64,000 nt of DNA from Christiangramia sediminis (lineage in GTDB: Bacteria; Bacteroidota; Bacteroidia; Flavobacteriales; Flavobacteriaceae), in contig NZ_JAJBZG010000005.1 in assembly GCF_020552705.1 (NCBI RefSeq), forward strand, positions 868,001 to 932,000. The letters run 5' to 3'. Positions within the stretch are counted from its first letter, which is position 1. Each line of letters opens with the position of its first letter. The notes beneath the pieces are model-generated. The model was not told where the DNA came from. It saw only the letters and a program-made list of their open reading frames with translations, and did not search any database. The translations under genes were made by a program, and so were the position numbers. This document shows positions 24,661 through 32,961 of this stretch, in pieces.

Positions 24661-26370
24661 TTAAGAATTAGACTTTATAAAATTCATCACCCTTTCCTCA
24701 AGAATCGGCAAAGTAACCACGCCTTTTTCCAGTATCACCTCATGAAATTTTCTGATGTCAAAATCAGGTCCCAAAGCTTTCTCGGCTTTTTTTCTTAATT
24801 CTCTGATCTTTAATTCGCCGATCTTATAAGAAACAGCCTGTCCCGGCCACGAGATATAACGGTCTACTTCGGTGTTGATCTCGTGAATGGAAAGCGCTGT
24901 GTTATTTTTCATAAAATTGACTGCCTGTTCCCTGGTCCAGCCTTTTGCATGTATGCCGGTATCAACAACTAGTCGGCAGGCGCGCCATTGTTCATAAGTT
25001 AGTTTTCCGAAGATCTCGTAAGGATTGCGATAAATGCCCATTTCTTCTGCCAGAAATTCTGAATATAATCCCCAGCCTTCCCCGAAAGCCGAGATATAAA
25101 AGTTTCTTCTGAATTTAGGGATTTCATCGCCCAGTTCATTGTTTAAGGAGATCTGCAAATGATGTCCGGGGACCGCTTCGTGCGCGGTAAGTGACGGTAA
25201 AACGTATTTTGGTCTGCTGGGAAGATCGTAAGTATTTACCCAGTAATATCCCGGCTGGGTTTCATTGGAAGCGCCAATATATCTTCCGGTTGTATACTTT
25301 GGAGCAATCGCTGCAGGAACTTCGGCTACTCCGTAAGGTTTTCGCGGAAGTTTAGTAAAATAGGCCGGCAACTTGGCATCAATCCTTTTAGAAATATCCC
25401 TTGCGAACATTAGCAACTCCTCAGGTGTTTCCGCATAAAATTGTTCATCAGTCCTTAGAAAATCAAAGAATTCTGAGAAAGTACCTTCAAAGTCAGTTTC
25501 GACCATTACCTTTTTCATTTCGGTATTGATCCTTTCTACTTCGGCAAGACCAATATTATGAACTTCCTCTGCACTTAGATCGAGAGTAGTATAATACTCC
25601 AGGATATAATCGTAGTATTCCCGGCCTTTTGGAGTTTCAGAAACCCCTAAAGCGGTTCTGGTTTTTGGAAAATATTCTGTTTCAAAGAATTTTTTGATAC
25701 GTTTGAATTCCGGGATCACATTCTTGGTAATGGCCATTTCCGCAGCATTTAGAACGGAATCTTTTTGTTTTTCAGAAAGTGTTGAAGGAAGATCCTTAAA
25801 AGGTTTATAGAAATAACTGTCCCTGTAATTTTCTACGATCTGGCTGTCATAGGTGTTTTCGTAACCTTTAAAAATCACCAGGGGCTGAGTGATCCCTTTC
25901 TTCAGACCTTCGCGAAGCAAAACGAAATGCTGATCTACATAATTTGGAATGGCATTCAGTTTATTCAAATAAGCCTTTACCTGATCATAATTGTTGAGGT
26001 CACGAATTTGATAATTCAAACTTAAATGAAAACCGGCATCAGAAAGAAGCGGATTCAAGTAAGCTTTATATTCAAAAGTTTTAAGCGTATTCCTTAGGTC
26101 ATATTTAAGGAGCTCGGCAGAGATCTGTTGAGATTCAGAAAGTCCAGTATATTCAAGATCTTTGAGGTTCTGAAGTAAATTTTCAGCAAAATCAGCTTCT
26201 TTTTTATAATGCTCTTTGGTGTAAAGTCCTAAAGGATAATCTGAACGTTCATAAGGTTTATGATCCTGAAATTTCTTAATGATCTTCTCTAGCCTAATAG
26301 AATCTTTTTGAGCATGGATGCCGCCCGAAATAAGTATAAAGAAGGCCAGAAGGGCCGGAAAGAATCGCAT
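24661..26370 (-). CDS. DUF885 family peptidase-like protein, secreted
   Basis: A 569-residue protein with a signal peptide (1-20, ending GIHAQ). The DUF885 hallmark HEAVPGHHLQ (around 394-403) is a zinc-binding HExxxGHH variant, and the region EGWGLYSEFLAEEMG (about 430-444) supplies the third ligand. Known DUF885 members are bacterial metallo-carboxypeptidase or prolyl-type peptidase relatives. The protein would act in the periplasm, in the same stretch as M20 and M49 peptidases, though not in one operon. Length is typical. Confidence 0.85.
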   Translation of the reverse strand: MRFFPALLAFFILISGGIHAQKDSIRLEKIIKKFQDHKPYERSDYPLGLYTKEHYKKEADFAENLLQNLKDLEYTGLSESQQISAELLKYDLRNTLKTFEYKAYLNPLLSDAGFHLSLNYQIRDLNNYDQVKAYLNKLNAIPNYVDQHFVLLREGLKKGITQPLVIFKGYENTYDSQIVENYRDSYFYKPFKDLPSTLSEKQKDSVLNAAEMAITKNVIPEFKRIKKFFETEYFPKTRTALGVSETPKGREYYDYILEYYTTLDLSAEEVHNIGLAEVERINTEMKKVMVETDFEGTFSEFFDFLRTDEQFYAETPEELLMFARDISKRIDAKLPAYFTKLPRKPYGVAEVPAAIAPKYTTGRYIGASNETQPGYYWVNTYDLPSRPKYVLPSLTAHEAVPGHHLQISLNNELGDEIPKFRRNFYISAFGEGWGLYSEFLAEEMGIYRNPYEIFGKLTYEQWRACRLVVDTGIHAKGWTREQAVNFMKNNTALSIHEINTEVDRYISWPGQAVSYKIGELKIRELRKKAEKALGPDFDIRKFHEVILEKGVVTLPILEERVMNFIKSNS

Positions 26371-26432
26371 AAATAGAATTTTTTCTAAATATAAGAAATG
26401 TAAATACCTTGGTTTAGGAAAATTGAATATTC

Positions 26433-26491
26433 GTCATCCTGAACTTGTTTCAGGGTCTCATTTTAAGATTCTGAAACGAGTTCAGAATGAC
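26433..26491. repeat. R1 repeat copy
   Basis: GTCATCCTGAACTTG (26433-26447) and the inverse CGAGTTCAGAATGAC (26477-26491), with a central TTTCAGGGTCTCATTTTAAG. Confidence 0.75.
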
Positions 26492-26516
26492 GGCTTTGAG
26501 GGATATAGAAATATAA

Positions 26517-27521
26517 TTAATTGCCGAGAATGCGGGCCCAAAGTCTGGGAAGAAGCTTTTGGGCATCGGTCATTTCCTTTTCTCTTTCTTTCGCAGTTAG
26601 CTCCCCGTGTTCTTCCGATAATTTATAGCTGAAGATGAATTCAGAATCCGGATCTTCGATATCCATATTTCCAAACCTGAGATCGTTGAAATACAAATTG
26701 CCATTATCTTTGGAAAAAGTATACCAGCCCTCGCTTATCTGAATAAGCCGATGGAGGTTTGGATTATCTGCCAGATCACCGGCCAAATCATAATTCTTAG
26801 GAACACTGTAAAAATTGACAGGCTGCGAATCGAAGATGGAATAATTGCCAATTAAAAAAGCGTCTTCAGTCTCAATATTCGCCGTCCATAAAATAGAATT
26901 CAAAGGAGTTGGCCTGGTATCCATCCTTTCATACTGAATATTTTGACTTTCGAGCGCATTCTCAAATTTCTGAAACGTATAAAATTTTAATGCCGGAGTT
27001 ATGAGAAGTAAATAAATACTGCTGATTATAAGGCCCAGGCGATTATATTTTTTCCGTTTAGGATCTGTTCTTTTAAGACGCATCGCCAGAATTAAAAAAA
27101 TTAAAAACGGAAGCGTGTAAAGCGGATCTATCACAAAGATATTCTTATAAGCGAGCCGAAGATCGAACGGCCAGAACAACTGGGTGCCCCAGGTGGTATG
27201 CGCATCTAATAAGGGATGCGTGAACAGCCCCCAGAACATTAACCAGGACCAGTTCTTCCAGGTAGCTTCTGACTTCGATTCAATTTTGGAAATAAGCCAG
27301 CCAAAAACAGGAGCAAAAACTATAGAGAAAACTATGGAGTGGGAAAAACCACGATGAATTTCAATCGCCGTGATCGTATCGAAAAAGTTGCCTACAAAAG
27401 TATCCAGATCAGGAATGGTTCCGGCGATAGCTCCATAAAGCATGGCCTTATTTCCTACTTTTTTACCGAGCACGGCTTCCCCAACGGCGGCTCCTAATAC
27501 GATCTGGGTTAATGAATCCAT
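26517..27521 (-). CDS. YdjM-like metal-dependent membrane hydrolase
   Basis: A 334-residue integral membrane protein of the YdjM/LexA-binding inner membrane family (metal-dependent hydrolase, PF04307). Motifs: MDSLTQIVLGAAVGEAVLG at the N-terminus, GTIPDLD (about 35-41), HRGFSHS (about 55-61) and HPLLDAHTTWG (about 101-111), all with conserved His/Asp. About five helices fall in the first 180 residues, followed by a soluble C-terminal part. I start at the ATG at 27521, not the TTG at 27530, because the -7 box covers the TTG. The mRNA would be nearly leaderless. Confidence 0.85.
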   Translation of the reverse strand: MDSLTQIVLGAAVGEAVLGKKVGNKAMLYGAIAGTIPDLDTFVGNFFDTITAIEIHRGFSHSIVFSIVFAPVFGWLISKIESKSEATWKNWSWLMFWGLFTHPLLDAHTTWGTQLFWPFDLRLAYKNIFVIDPLYTLPFLIFLILAMRLKRTDPKRKKYNRLGLIISSIYLLLITPALKFYTFQKFENALESQNIQYERMDTRPTPLNSILWTANIETEDAFLIGNYSIFDSQPVNFYSVPKNYDLAGDLADNPNLHRLIQISEGWYTFSKDNGNLYFNDLRFGNMDIEDPDSEFIFSYKLSEEHGELTAKEREKEMTDAQKLLPRLWARILGN

Positions 27522-27527
27522 ATTTGG

Positions 27528-27535
27528 CAAATATA
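27528..27535 (-). promoter_or_regulatory. -7 box of ydjM-like gene
   Basis: Minus strand TATATTTG, ending 6 nt before the ATG at 27521. No clear -33. Confidence 0.5.
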
Positions 27536-27548
27536 GCTTACTTTACTG

Positions 27549-27670
27549 GAGACCCTGAAATAAATTCAGGGTGACGGTTAGTCTATACGGTAATTCTTCA
27601 TGCTGAACTAAATTCAGGTTTAAAAAAGGCAATGAATAAAACCACGTTATTCTGAACTTGATTCAGCATC
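27549..27670. repeat. cluster of degenerate R1 copies
   Basis: Three related pieces: CCCTGAAATAAATTCAGGG followed by TGACGG, then CATGCTGAACTAAATTCAGG, then ATTCTGAACTTGATTCAGCA. All resemble arms of R1 at 26433-26491. Confidence 0.55.
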
Positions 27671-27673
27671 TCA

Positions 27674-29452
27674 TTATTCTTCCACAATCTTCATCTTCCT
27701 AAGCAGAAAAGAAGCATTCATATTCTGGCAAATACCAGTTTTCAAATGATAGTCAAAGTGAAGTTCATCATTCACTATTTCTGCATCAAAATAGAAATTC
27801 TTAACCTGCTCTAATTCCTGACTTATCTCGCATAGACTCAAATCGTGCGTGGCAATAATCCCGGTAGAATTCGTCCCGACAAGTCGTTGCACAAATTTTC
27901 GGGAACCTATCGCTTTATCTGTGCTATTGGTTCCTTTCAGGATCTCATCAAGAATAATAAAGTAATTCTCCGTCTGAATATTATCAACGATAAATTTCAA
28001 CCTCTTTAATTCTGAAAAGAAATAGGATTCGTCATCACCCAACGAATCACTGGTACGCATGCTGGTGATGAGTTTAATAGGAGAATACCTGCAGCTTTCT
28101 GCACACACCGGAAGACCAATATTAGACATGAGGATCTGCAGGGCAACGGTACGTAAAAAAGTACTTTTTCCGGCCATATTTGCACCGGTAATAATAAAAA
28201 ATTGATCGCCTCTTATAATGAAATCGTTATTCACACGCTTGTGAGTATCCAGCAGGGGATGACCTAAATTTTTAGCAGAAATCCCTGCTCCTTTTTCCAT
28301 AATTTCAGGAAAATGATAATGCGCATGGTTAAACGTGAAATTTCCCAGGCTGTTGTAGGCATCGGTTCTTTCAACGGCTTCAAACCAATGTTCCACCGCC
28401 GAATGATGATGCTCGATCCATTTTTCCAGGCGGTAGGACTGTCTTAGATCCCAAAGCAAAAATCCATTACCAAAGATTCCAAAAATCAGGTTATTGCGTT
28501 GATCCAGGGCATCGATGGCTTTTGAAAATTGCTGAAGAATGACCGAAGCTTTTTTAGATTCTGAAGTGATAGAATTTTTCACTTCTTTCATTAATTCAGA
28601 TTCGAATTCTTCGGTCTCCAGAAATGCCAGTAACTGGTGATATTGCTGAAATGTATCCTGCACCCTGCTTACTGTTCCCGATAGTTCATTGATCTTTTTC
28701 AGAAATCTACCGGTGATAAGCAAGCCAATGATGAACCACAAAAGAACCTGGAAAAAACCGATGATCCCGAAATAGAAGATCGTAAGTACCGCCAGCGAAA
28801 GAATAGAAAATACGGCTGGAAACCACCTCATGTATTTGGGGACAAAACTTTTGTAATTTCTTATCCAATTCAAAATGACTTTCGAGTCGGTCTCGGTTTT
28901 TACCAGAGTAGCGGTGGCAGAATAATTCTGTCGCCAGTCGGCTTTTGAAGCCAGTTCTTTTATTGCTTCCTGTTTCTTTTCAATATCTACAATCTTATTG
29001 GCTAAAAGAATTTTAGCAAGTCTGGCTTTTCCTTCTTTTAAAGCAGTCCTGTTCAGAAACTGAAAAAAGGATTTTTTTCCGAAAAGGTCAATATCCCTGG
29101 AATATTCATGGTCTTCAGGATCAAATTTCTTTCCGTCTGGCAGGTCTGAGAAATCTCTTGTTTTAAGGATCTTTAATTCCTGTTCATTTATGCTGATCAA
29201 TGCTAATAACTTATCCTTTTCTTTTTTTAGATCACTGTGCCTGGAAATAAGAAATAAGAAAACAGCGATCAAAACCGCGGCAACCGGCAGAATGATATTG
29301 ATATTTCCGAAGAAAAAATATACGCTAGCACAAATGGAAAGAAAGACAATGAGTCTCAAAGTGCTTGAGAAAATTAACTTTTTGGAGATCTTATTTTTTA
29401 ATTCGGAATATTTCGCCTTTCGCGAGGTGTAAAATTCTTCAGCTTCTTTCAT
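27674..29452 (-). CDS. membrane-anchored MutS-type ATPase
   Basis: A 592-residue protein. N-terminal membrane helices (about 30-48 and 52-70) and another pair near 205-245 precede a lever-like helical region and a C-terminal MutS ATPase domain (about 380-580): Walker A GANMAGKST (near 423), a DSLGDDESYFFSELKRL block (Q/D-loop analogue), Walker B FIILDEI and the switch His in ATHD. The mismatch-binding N-terminal domain of MutS1 and the Smr domain of MutS2 are absent. It belongs to the MutS-related ATPase family common in Bacteroidota, function unknown. Its start shares one base with the MmcQ-like stop, so the genes are coupled. Confidence 0.85.
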   Translation of the reverse strand: MKEAEEFYTSRKAKYSELKNKISKKLIFSSTLRLIVFLSICASVYFFFGNINIILPVAAVLIAVFLFLISRHSDLKKEKDKLLALISINEQELKILKTRDFSDLPDGKKFDPEDHEYSRDIDLFGKKSFFQFLNRTALKEGKARLAKILLANKIVDIEKKQEAIKELASKADWRQNYSATATLVKTETDSKVILNWIRNYKSFVPKYMRWFPAVFSILSLAVLTIFYFGIIGFFQVLLWFIIGLLITGRFLKKINELSGTVSRVQDTFQQYHQLLAFLETEEFESELMKEVKNSITSESKKASVILQQFSKAIDALDQRNNLIFGIFGNGFLLWDLRQSYRLEKWIEHHHSAVEHWFEAVERTDAYNSLGNFTFNHAHYHFPEIMEKGAGISAKNLGHPLLDTHKRVNNDFIIRGDQFFIITGANMAGKSTFLRTVALQILMSNIGLPVCAESCRYSPIKLITSMRTSDSLGDDESYFFSELKRLKFIVDNIQTENYFIILDEILKGTNSTDKAIGSRKFVQRLVGTNSTGIIATHDLSLCEISQELEQVKNFYFDAEIVNDELHFDYHLKTGICQNMNASFLLRKMKIVEE

Positions 29453-29811
29453 TATAAATCTTCAAGTTCCTTTTTTAGTTTTACGGTGAGCCCGTTCACT
29501 ACAAGTTCGTAAGAATGGTCGATCAATTCAAAAACCAGTTTTGGATCCAGTCGACCGTCCAAAATAAGGGTATTCCAATGTTGTTTATTCATATGATATC
29601 CCGGCAGAATATTTTCTTCATATTCTTCACGAAGTTCTATCGCTCTTTCAGGATCGCATTTTAGATTAGCCCTTAACGGCACCTCGTCCAGAGAAACGAT
29701 GGAAAACATCTTACCCATCACCTTTAAGACCAGGTTATCCGGACCAAAGGGAAGGCCCTCGGTAACGTCTTTTTTCTTTAGGCAATAATCTCTGAAAGTG
29801 TCGATGTTCAT
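29452..29811 (-). CDS. MmcQ/YjbR family protein
   Basis: A 119-residue protein of the MmcQ/YjbR family (double-wing, CyaY-like fold). Visible blocks: FRDYCLKKKDVTEGLPFG, VMGKMFSI, NLKCDPERAIELREEYE, PGYHMNKQHWNTLIL and the C-terminal ELIDHSYELV. The family is proposed to bind DNA; function not settled. The ATG is followed immediately by the MutS-like gene, sharing a base at 29452. Confidence 0.85.
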   Translation of the reverse strand: MNIDTFRDYCLKKKDVTEGLPFGPDNLVLKVMGKMFSIVSLDEVPLRANLKCDPERAIELREEYEENILPGYHMNKQHWNTLILDGRLDPKLVFELIDHSYELVVNGLTVKLKKELEDL

Positions 29812-29830
29812 GAGCCCTTTAATTAAAAAA

Positions 29831-29905
29831 GATTTCTCACTGCGTTCGAAATGACATGAAAATTTGATGTCATTCCGATTCCGATGAAATCGGGAGAGGA
29901 ATCTT
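29831..29905. repeat. R2 fragment plus short dyad
   Basis: GATTTCTCACTGCGTTCGAAATGAC matches an R2 right arm; then GTCATTCCGATTCCGATGAA and CGGGAGAGGAATC form a small related dyad. Confidence 0.55.
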
Positions 29906-29909
29906 TTTC

Positions 29910-30527
29910 TTATTGATTTTCAATCTTTTTATTGTCCTGGTTTTCTATGGTCAAAGCCGTATAATCCAGTTTCCAGCCAATAGTTTCCACGATCTTTTCC
30001 ATAAGAACAATAGTATCCAGAGCTTCCTTTTTCGCCTGATCCATAAGTCCGCTTTGGGGGATCTTATCTACGATGGCTTTTTTCGCATCCCGGTTAATAT
30101 CGGTAAGATCTGAGGTGGTAAAAGGATTCGCCCATCCTTCACGTTTGTCGTAATATTTAAAATCTGTTTCTATAGTCAACAATTCTGGCTGCGGAAAATT
30201 AGTAAGGATGATCTTTTTATGTTCATTATCACTCTGCATCTGGATCTTGCTGAGGTCAAAACCAATGTGTGCTTTTGCATTCACCAGGACGATGGCTTTT
30301 TTCTTTCCGAGGATGAGACTCAGGTATTTTTCTTTCAGATTTTCATAATGGTAGATCTCAGAAAAATCACCTTCGATACTAATAAACTTACAAACGCTTT
30401 TGATCTTATCCATTAATACCACAGACTGCTCATTCGTTTTTGACTTTGAGCGTTCTTTATTAAAGGCTGCAAAAATGAAGTAAGCAATAACGGCACCTAC
30501 AGCCAAACCTATAAACAGTAATTCCAT
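29910..30527 (-). CDS. DUF4230 membrane-anchored protein
   Basis: A 205-residue protein with a single N-terminal membrane helix (3-23) and a DUF4230 domain (about 40-185): SVCKFISIEGDFSEIYHYEN, KKAIVLVNAKAHIGFDLSKI and DTIVLMEKIVETIGWKLDYT are typical. Likely anchored in the inner membrane with the domain outside. Function unknown. It starts 1 nt after the DUF4260 stop, so it is the third gene of the cyclase operon. Confidence 0.8.
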   Translation of the reverse strand: MELLFIGLAVGAVIAYFIFAAFNKERSKSKTNEQSVVLMDKIKSVCKFISIEGDFSEIYHYENLKEKYLSLILGKKKAIVLVNAKAHIGFDLSKIQMQSDNEHKKIILTNFPQPELLTIETDFKYYDKREGWANPFTTSDLTDINRDAKKAIVDKIPQSGLMDQAKKEALDTIVLMEKIVETIGWKLDYTALTIENQDNKKIENQ

Positions 30528-30528
30528 A

Positions 30529-30879
30529 TTATTTTCCTATTTCTTCCAGGTGCGTAAATTTAAAGCCTTTTTTATATTTCAGTCCGTATCCAAGAAAGCG
30601 GTCAAAACTGGAGTGTGCGAACAGAATGATCCCGGCAATTTCCAGATCCGGCAATTTAAGATAATATCCAAGCAAGCCAATGCCAATGGCAAGACCTTTA
30701 TGATGAAAAATATTATAGAAAAAAGCACCCCATTTGTTATTCAAAATATAGCCGAGCATTCCAATATCAGGGACGAAGAATAACCCGATAAACCACCACC
30801 AACTTAATTCCTGCAAACTGAAGGCCCCAATACCCATTAACATCATTGCCAGTTCTTCTATTTTTAGAGTGAAGTTCAT
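30529..30879 (-). CDS. DUF4260 membrane protein
   Basis: A 116-residue protein with three to four membrane helices. The DUF4260 pattern is clear: FVPDIGMLGY, NIFHHKGLAI, and AHSSFDRFLGYGLKY near the end, with conserved Asp and His residues. Function unknown. The ATG overlaps the cyclase stop by 4 nt (30876-30879), so translation is coupled. Confidence 0.85.
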   Translation of the reverse strand: MNFTLKIEELAMMLMGIGAFSLQELSWWWFIGLFFVPDIGMLGYILNNKWGAFFYNIFHHKGLAIGIGLLGYYLKLPDLEIAGIILFAHSSFDRFLGYGLKYKKGFKFTHLEEIGK

Positions 30880-31628
30880 GATTCAAGTATTTTGTACAAA
30901 ACCGGTTTACAGGGAGCAGCGTCGTTTTCGAAGGATGCCGGCTGAAGGTTTAAAAAATATTCGCCGTCTTCTATTTTATTCGGAACATAGATCAACTCAG
31001 TGATCGTCGCATCAAAACGTGTATTCTTGGGGTAATCCCAGAAAGCCTTGTGTGCCAGTAATTTTCCCTCATCCTTTTCTTTATCTACGGAAGGCTGATC
31101 GGTCAGGAAATGCTTGATTCCCGCTTCCCGAATCAGGATCATAGCGTCTTCTTCAATAAATGGCCAGTTGGTATGAGAATGATTCTTGGAGATCTTGCCG
31201 ATATAATTTGGGAGGGTTCTCAGCACTAGTGCTTCGGAATCGATATTTTTTATTTTTTCAGCGATCTGAGCTTTAGTAAAAACGAGGTCATTCCCTTTTT
31301 TCTGAGGTTCGACAGAAATAAGCCTGGCTTTAAAAAAGAATGTTTTTAAATGTTGCTGAATCGTATGTAACTCAGAACTAATATGTCCTACACATTCGGT
31401 ATGCGTAGCATGAGCATGCGGATTAAACCAGATATTATTGAAATTTACGGAAGAACCTTTGCTTACTTTTCCAATAAAGTCCCCGTCAATCACCGGCTCT
31501 ATCTCCGGATGTTTTAAATACCAGGCCATAGGATTCTTATTATCCCCGCGAAGACTGATGGAAATATCCAGGGGTTTGGAAAAATCTATATTATAAGAAT
31601 TGCCGTTATGGCTGATGCTCGCTAACAT
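30876..31628 (-). CDS. cyclase family protein (kynurenine formamidase-like)
   Basis: A 250-residue protein of the PF04199 cyclase/formamidase fold. The metal motif, normally HxGTHxDxxxH, is a variant here: H71-A-H-A-T-H76-T-E78-C-V-G-H82, with Ala for the Gly, Glu for the Asp and the first His shifted by one. It can still supply His and acidic ligands. Enzymes of the fold hydrolyse N-formylkynurenine or similar amides. No tryptophan-catabolic gene is nearby, so the substrate is unassigned. It leads an operon with DUF4260 and DUF4230. A perfect dyad overlaps its -7 box. Confidence 0.78.
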   Translation of the reverse strand: MLASISHNGNSYNIDFSKPLDISISLRGDNKNPMAWYLKHPEIEPVIDGDFIGKVSKGSSVNFNNIWFNPHAHATHTECVGHISSELHTIQQHLKTFFFKARLISVEPQKKGNDLVFTKAQIAEKIKNIDSEALVLRTLPNYIGKISKNHSHTNWPFIEEDAMILIREAGIKHFLTDQPSVDKEKDEGKLLAHKAFWDYPKNTRFDATITELIYVPNKIEDGEYFLNLQPASFENDAAPCKPVLYKILES

Positions 31629-31642
31629 GTTGTTTGATTGGT

Positions 31643-31666
31643 ACTAACAAATGTAATATTGTTAGT
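31643..31666 (-). promoter_or_regulatory. promoter with overlapping operator-like dyad
   Basis: On the minus strand TACATTTG (31648-31655) is a -7 match. A perfect 8-bp inverted repeat ACTAACAA (31643-31650) / TTGTTAGT (31659-31666) with an 8-nt spacer spans it, which suggests repressor binding. Confidence 0.45.
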
Positions 31667-31698
31667 TGATAATTTACAATAGCTCATAAAAATAAGAT

Positions 31699-31730
31699 TT
31701 CTCAGTCGCCAACTCCTTCGAAATGATCAA
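31699..31730. repeat. R2 right-arm copy
   Basis: GATTTCTCAGTCGCCAACTC then TTCGAAATGA; same arm as at 23901-23935. Confidence 0.6.
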
Positions 31731-31734
31731 AAAA

Positions 31735-32922
31735 TCAGTCGATAAAAAACAGATCTGCAGCGATACCATCGCTAAGGAATTTCCCTTTTGAAGTAATATG
31801 AAAGATATTTTTAGTTCTTTCCATCAATCCGTCTTCCAGGAATTTTTCTGATTCTTTTAAAAAATGAACCTTGTATTTTTCTCCAAATTTCTCCTGAATA
31901 TCTTCCGTGGAAACTCCAAATTTTGTCCGGAGTCTGGTCATGACAAATTCATTATAAGAGTCGGTTTTAGACAGTTCTTCGGTTTGCTGAGGTAGTTTTC
32001 CCGCCCCAATGGAATTAATATAAAGACTGTTATTACTGATATTCCACTTTCTGAAAGTACCATCATAAGAATGTGCCGAAGGGCCTATACCTAAATAAGG
32101 CTTGCCCAACCAGTAAGCCATATTGTTTTGAGAGTGATAACCCGGCTTACCATAATTGGAAAATTCGTAATGCTCAAAACCCTTGGAGGTTAGTGTGTTT
32201 ACAAGAATGTCGAATTGCTCCCGGTATTGTTCATCTTCAACAGGTTTTACTTTTCCTTTTTCGATGAATTTTTCCAGAGCTGTTTTTGGTTCCACGGTGA
32301 GTGCATAACTGGAAATATGTGGAATATCCAGTTTAAGCGCGGTTTCCAGATTTTCAATCCACTGTTCATTCGACTGTCCCGGGATTCCGTAGATCAAGTC
32401 GATACTGATATTGTCGAAATATTGTTTTGCCAATTGCAGGGATTGCAAAGCTTCTTCAGAATTATGCGCCCGGTTCATCAATTTCAGATCCTTTTCAAAA
32501 AATGACTGCACTCCAATACTCAAACGGTTCACCGGTGAAGCATCCAGCATTTTGATCACTTCCTCTGAAAGGTCATCGGGATTTGCCTCGAGAGTAATCT
32601 CCGCATTTTCTGCAACCTGGAAATTGGTAAAGATTGTTTTAAAGATGAGGTTTAATTCTTCTGAATTCAGCAGTGAGGGAGTTCCTCCTCCAAAATAAAT
32701 GGTTTGAATATTTTGTCCTATTTCATCCTTTCTCAATTCCAGCTCTTTGCAGAGCATATCTACTAATTGAGATTTCTTTTTGGTGGAAGTTGAAAAATGA
32801 AAATCACAATAATGACAGGCCTGTTTGCAAAAGGGGATATGGATATAAATTGCCCCTCCCGGCCTCCCCAACGAGGAGGAGTTAGATTCGTTACCTGATT
32901 TATTTGAAATTGGAGAATTCAA
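31735..32922 (-). CDS. hemW: radical SAM heme chaperone HemW
   Basis: A 395-residue radical SAM protein. The cluster motif in IPFCKQACHYCDF has Cys32, Cys36 and Cys39; GGGTPS (SAM-binding), the IGVQSF block and the C-terminal HemW domain (about 300-395) follow. HemW delivers heme to respiratory proteins and is distinct from oxygen-independent coproporphyrinogen oxidase HemN (which has four Cys). No ATG exists near the start: the frame opens with TTG at 32922, and another TTG at 32871 would give 378 aa. Residues 12-23 are encoded by a G/C-rich intergenic repeat, so the true start is uncertain. Confidence 0.88.
   Translation of the reverse strand: MNSPISNKSGNESNSSSLGRPGGAIYIHIPFCKQACHYCDFHFSTSTKKKSQLVDMLCKELELRKDEIGQNIQTIYFGGGTPSLLNSEELNLIFKTIFTNFQVAENAEITLEANPDDLSEEVIKMLDASPVNRLSIGVQSFFEKDLKLMNRAHNSEEALQSLQLAKQYFDNISIDLIYGIPGQSNEQWIENLETALKLDIPHISSYALTVEPKTALEKFIEKGKVKPVEDEQYREQFDILVNTLTSKGFEHYEFSNYGKPGYHSQNNMAYWLGKPYLGIGPSAHSYDGTFRKWNISNNSLYINSIGAGKLPQQTEELSKTDSYNEFVMTRLRTKFGVSTEDIQEKFGEKYKVHFLKESEKFLEDGLMERTKNIFHITSKGKFLSDGIAADLFFID
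32852..32883. repeat. R3 G/C-rich repeat inside hemW N-terminus
   Basis: Reads GCCCCTCCCGGCCTCCCC then AACGAGGAGGAG; a GGAGG/CCTCC dyad. GC-rich compared with flanks, and resembles the fragment near 39361-39380. Confidence 0.5.
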
Positions 32923-32939
32923 AGCATGTTATTTATTAA

Positions 32940-32961
32940 GCCCCCTTCGGGGGTTGGGGGC
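32940..32961. repeat. R3-like G/C-rich hairpin after ruvC
   Basis: GCCCCCTTCGGGGGTTGGGG and GC: two nested CCCCC/GGGGG pairings; it abuts the ruvC stop codon (32961-32963) and may act as a terminator. Confidence 0.55.

Noticed and set aside
27674-29452. Mismatch repair gene mutS
   Set aside because: Mismatch-binding and connector domains are missing; membrane helices are present instead.
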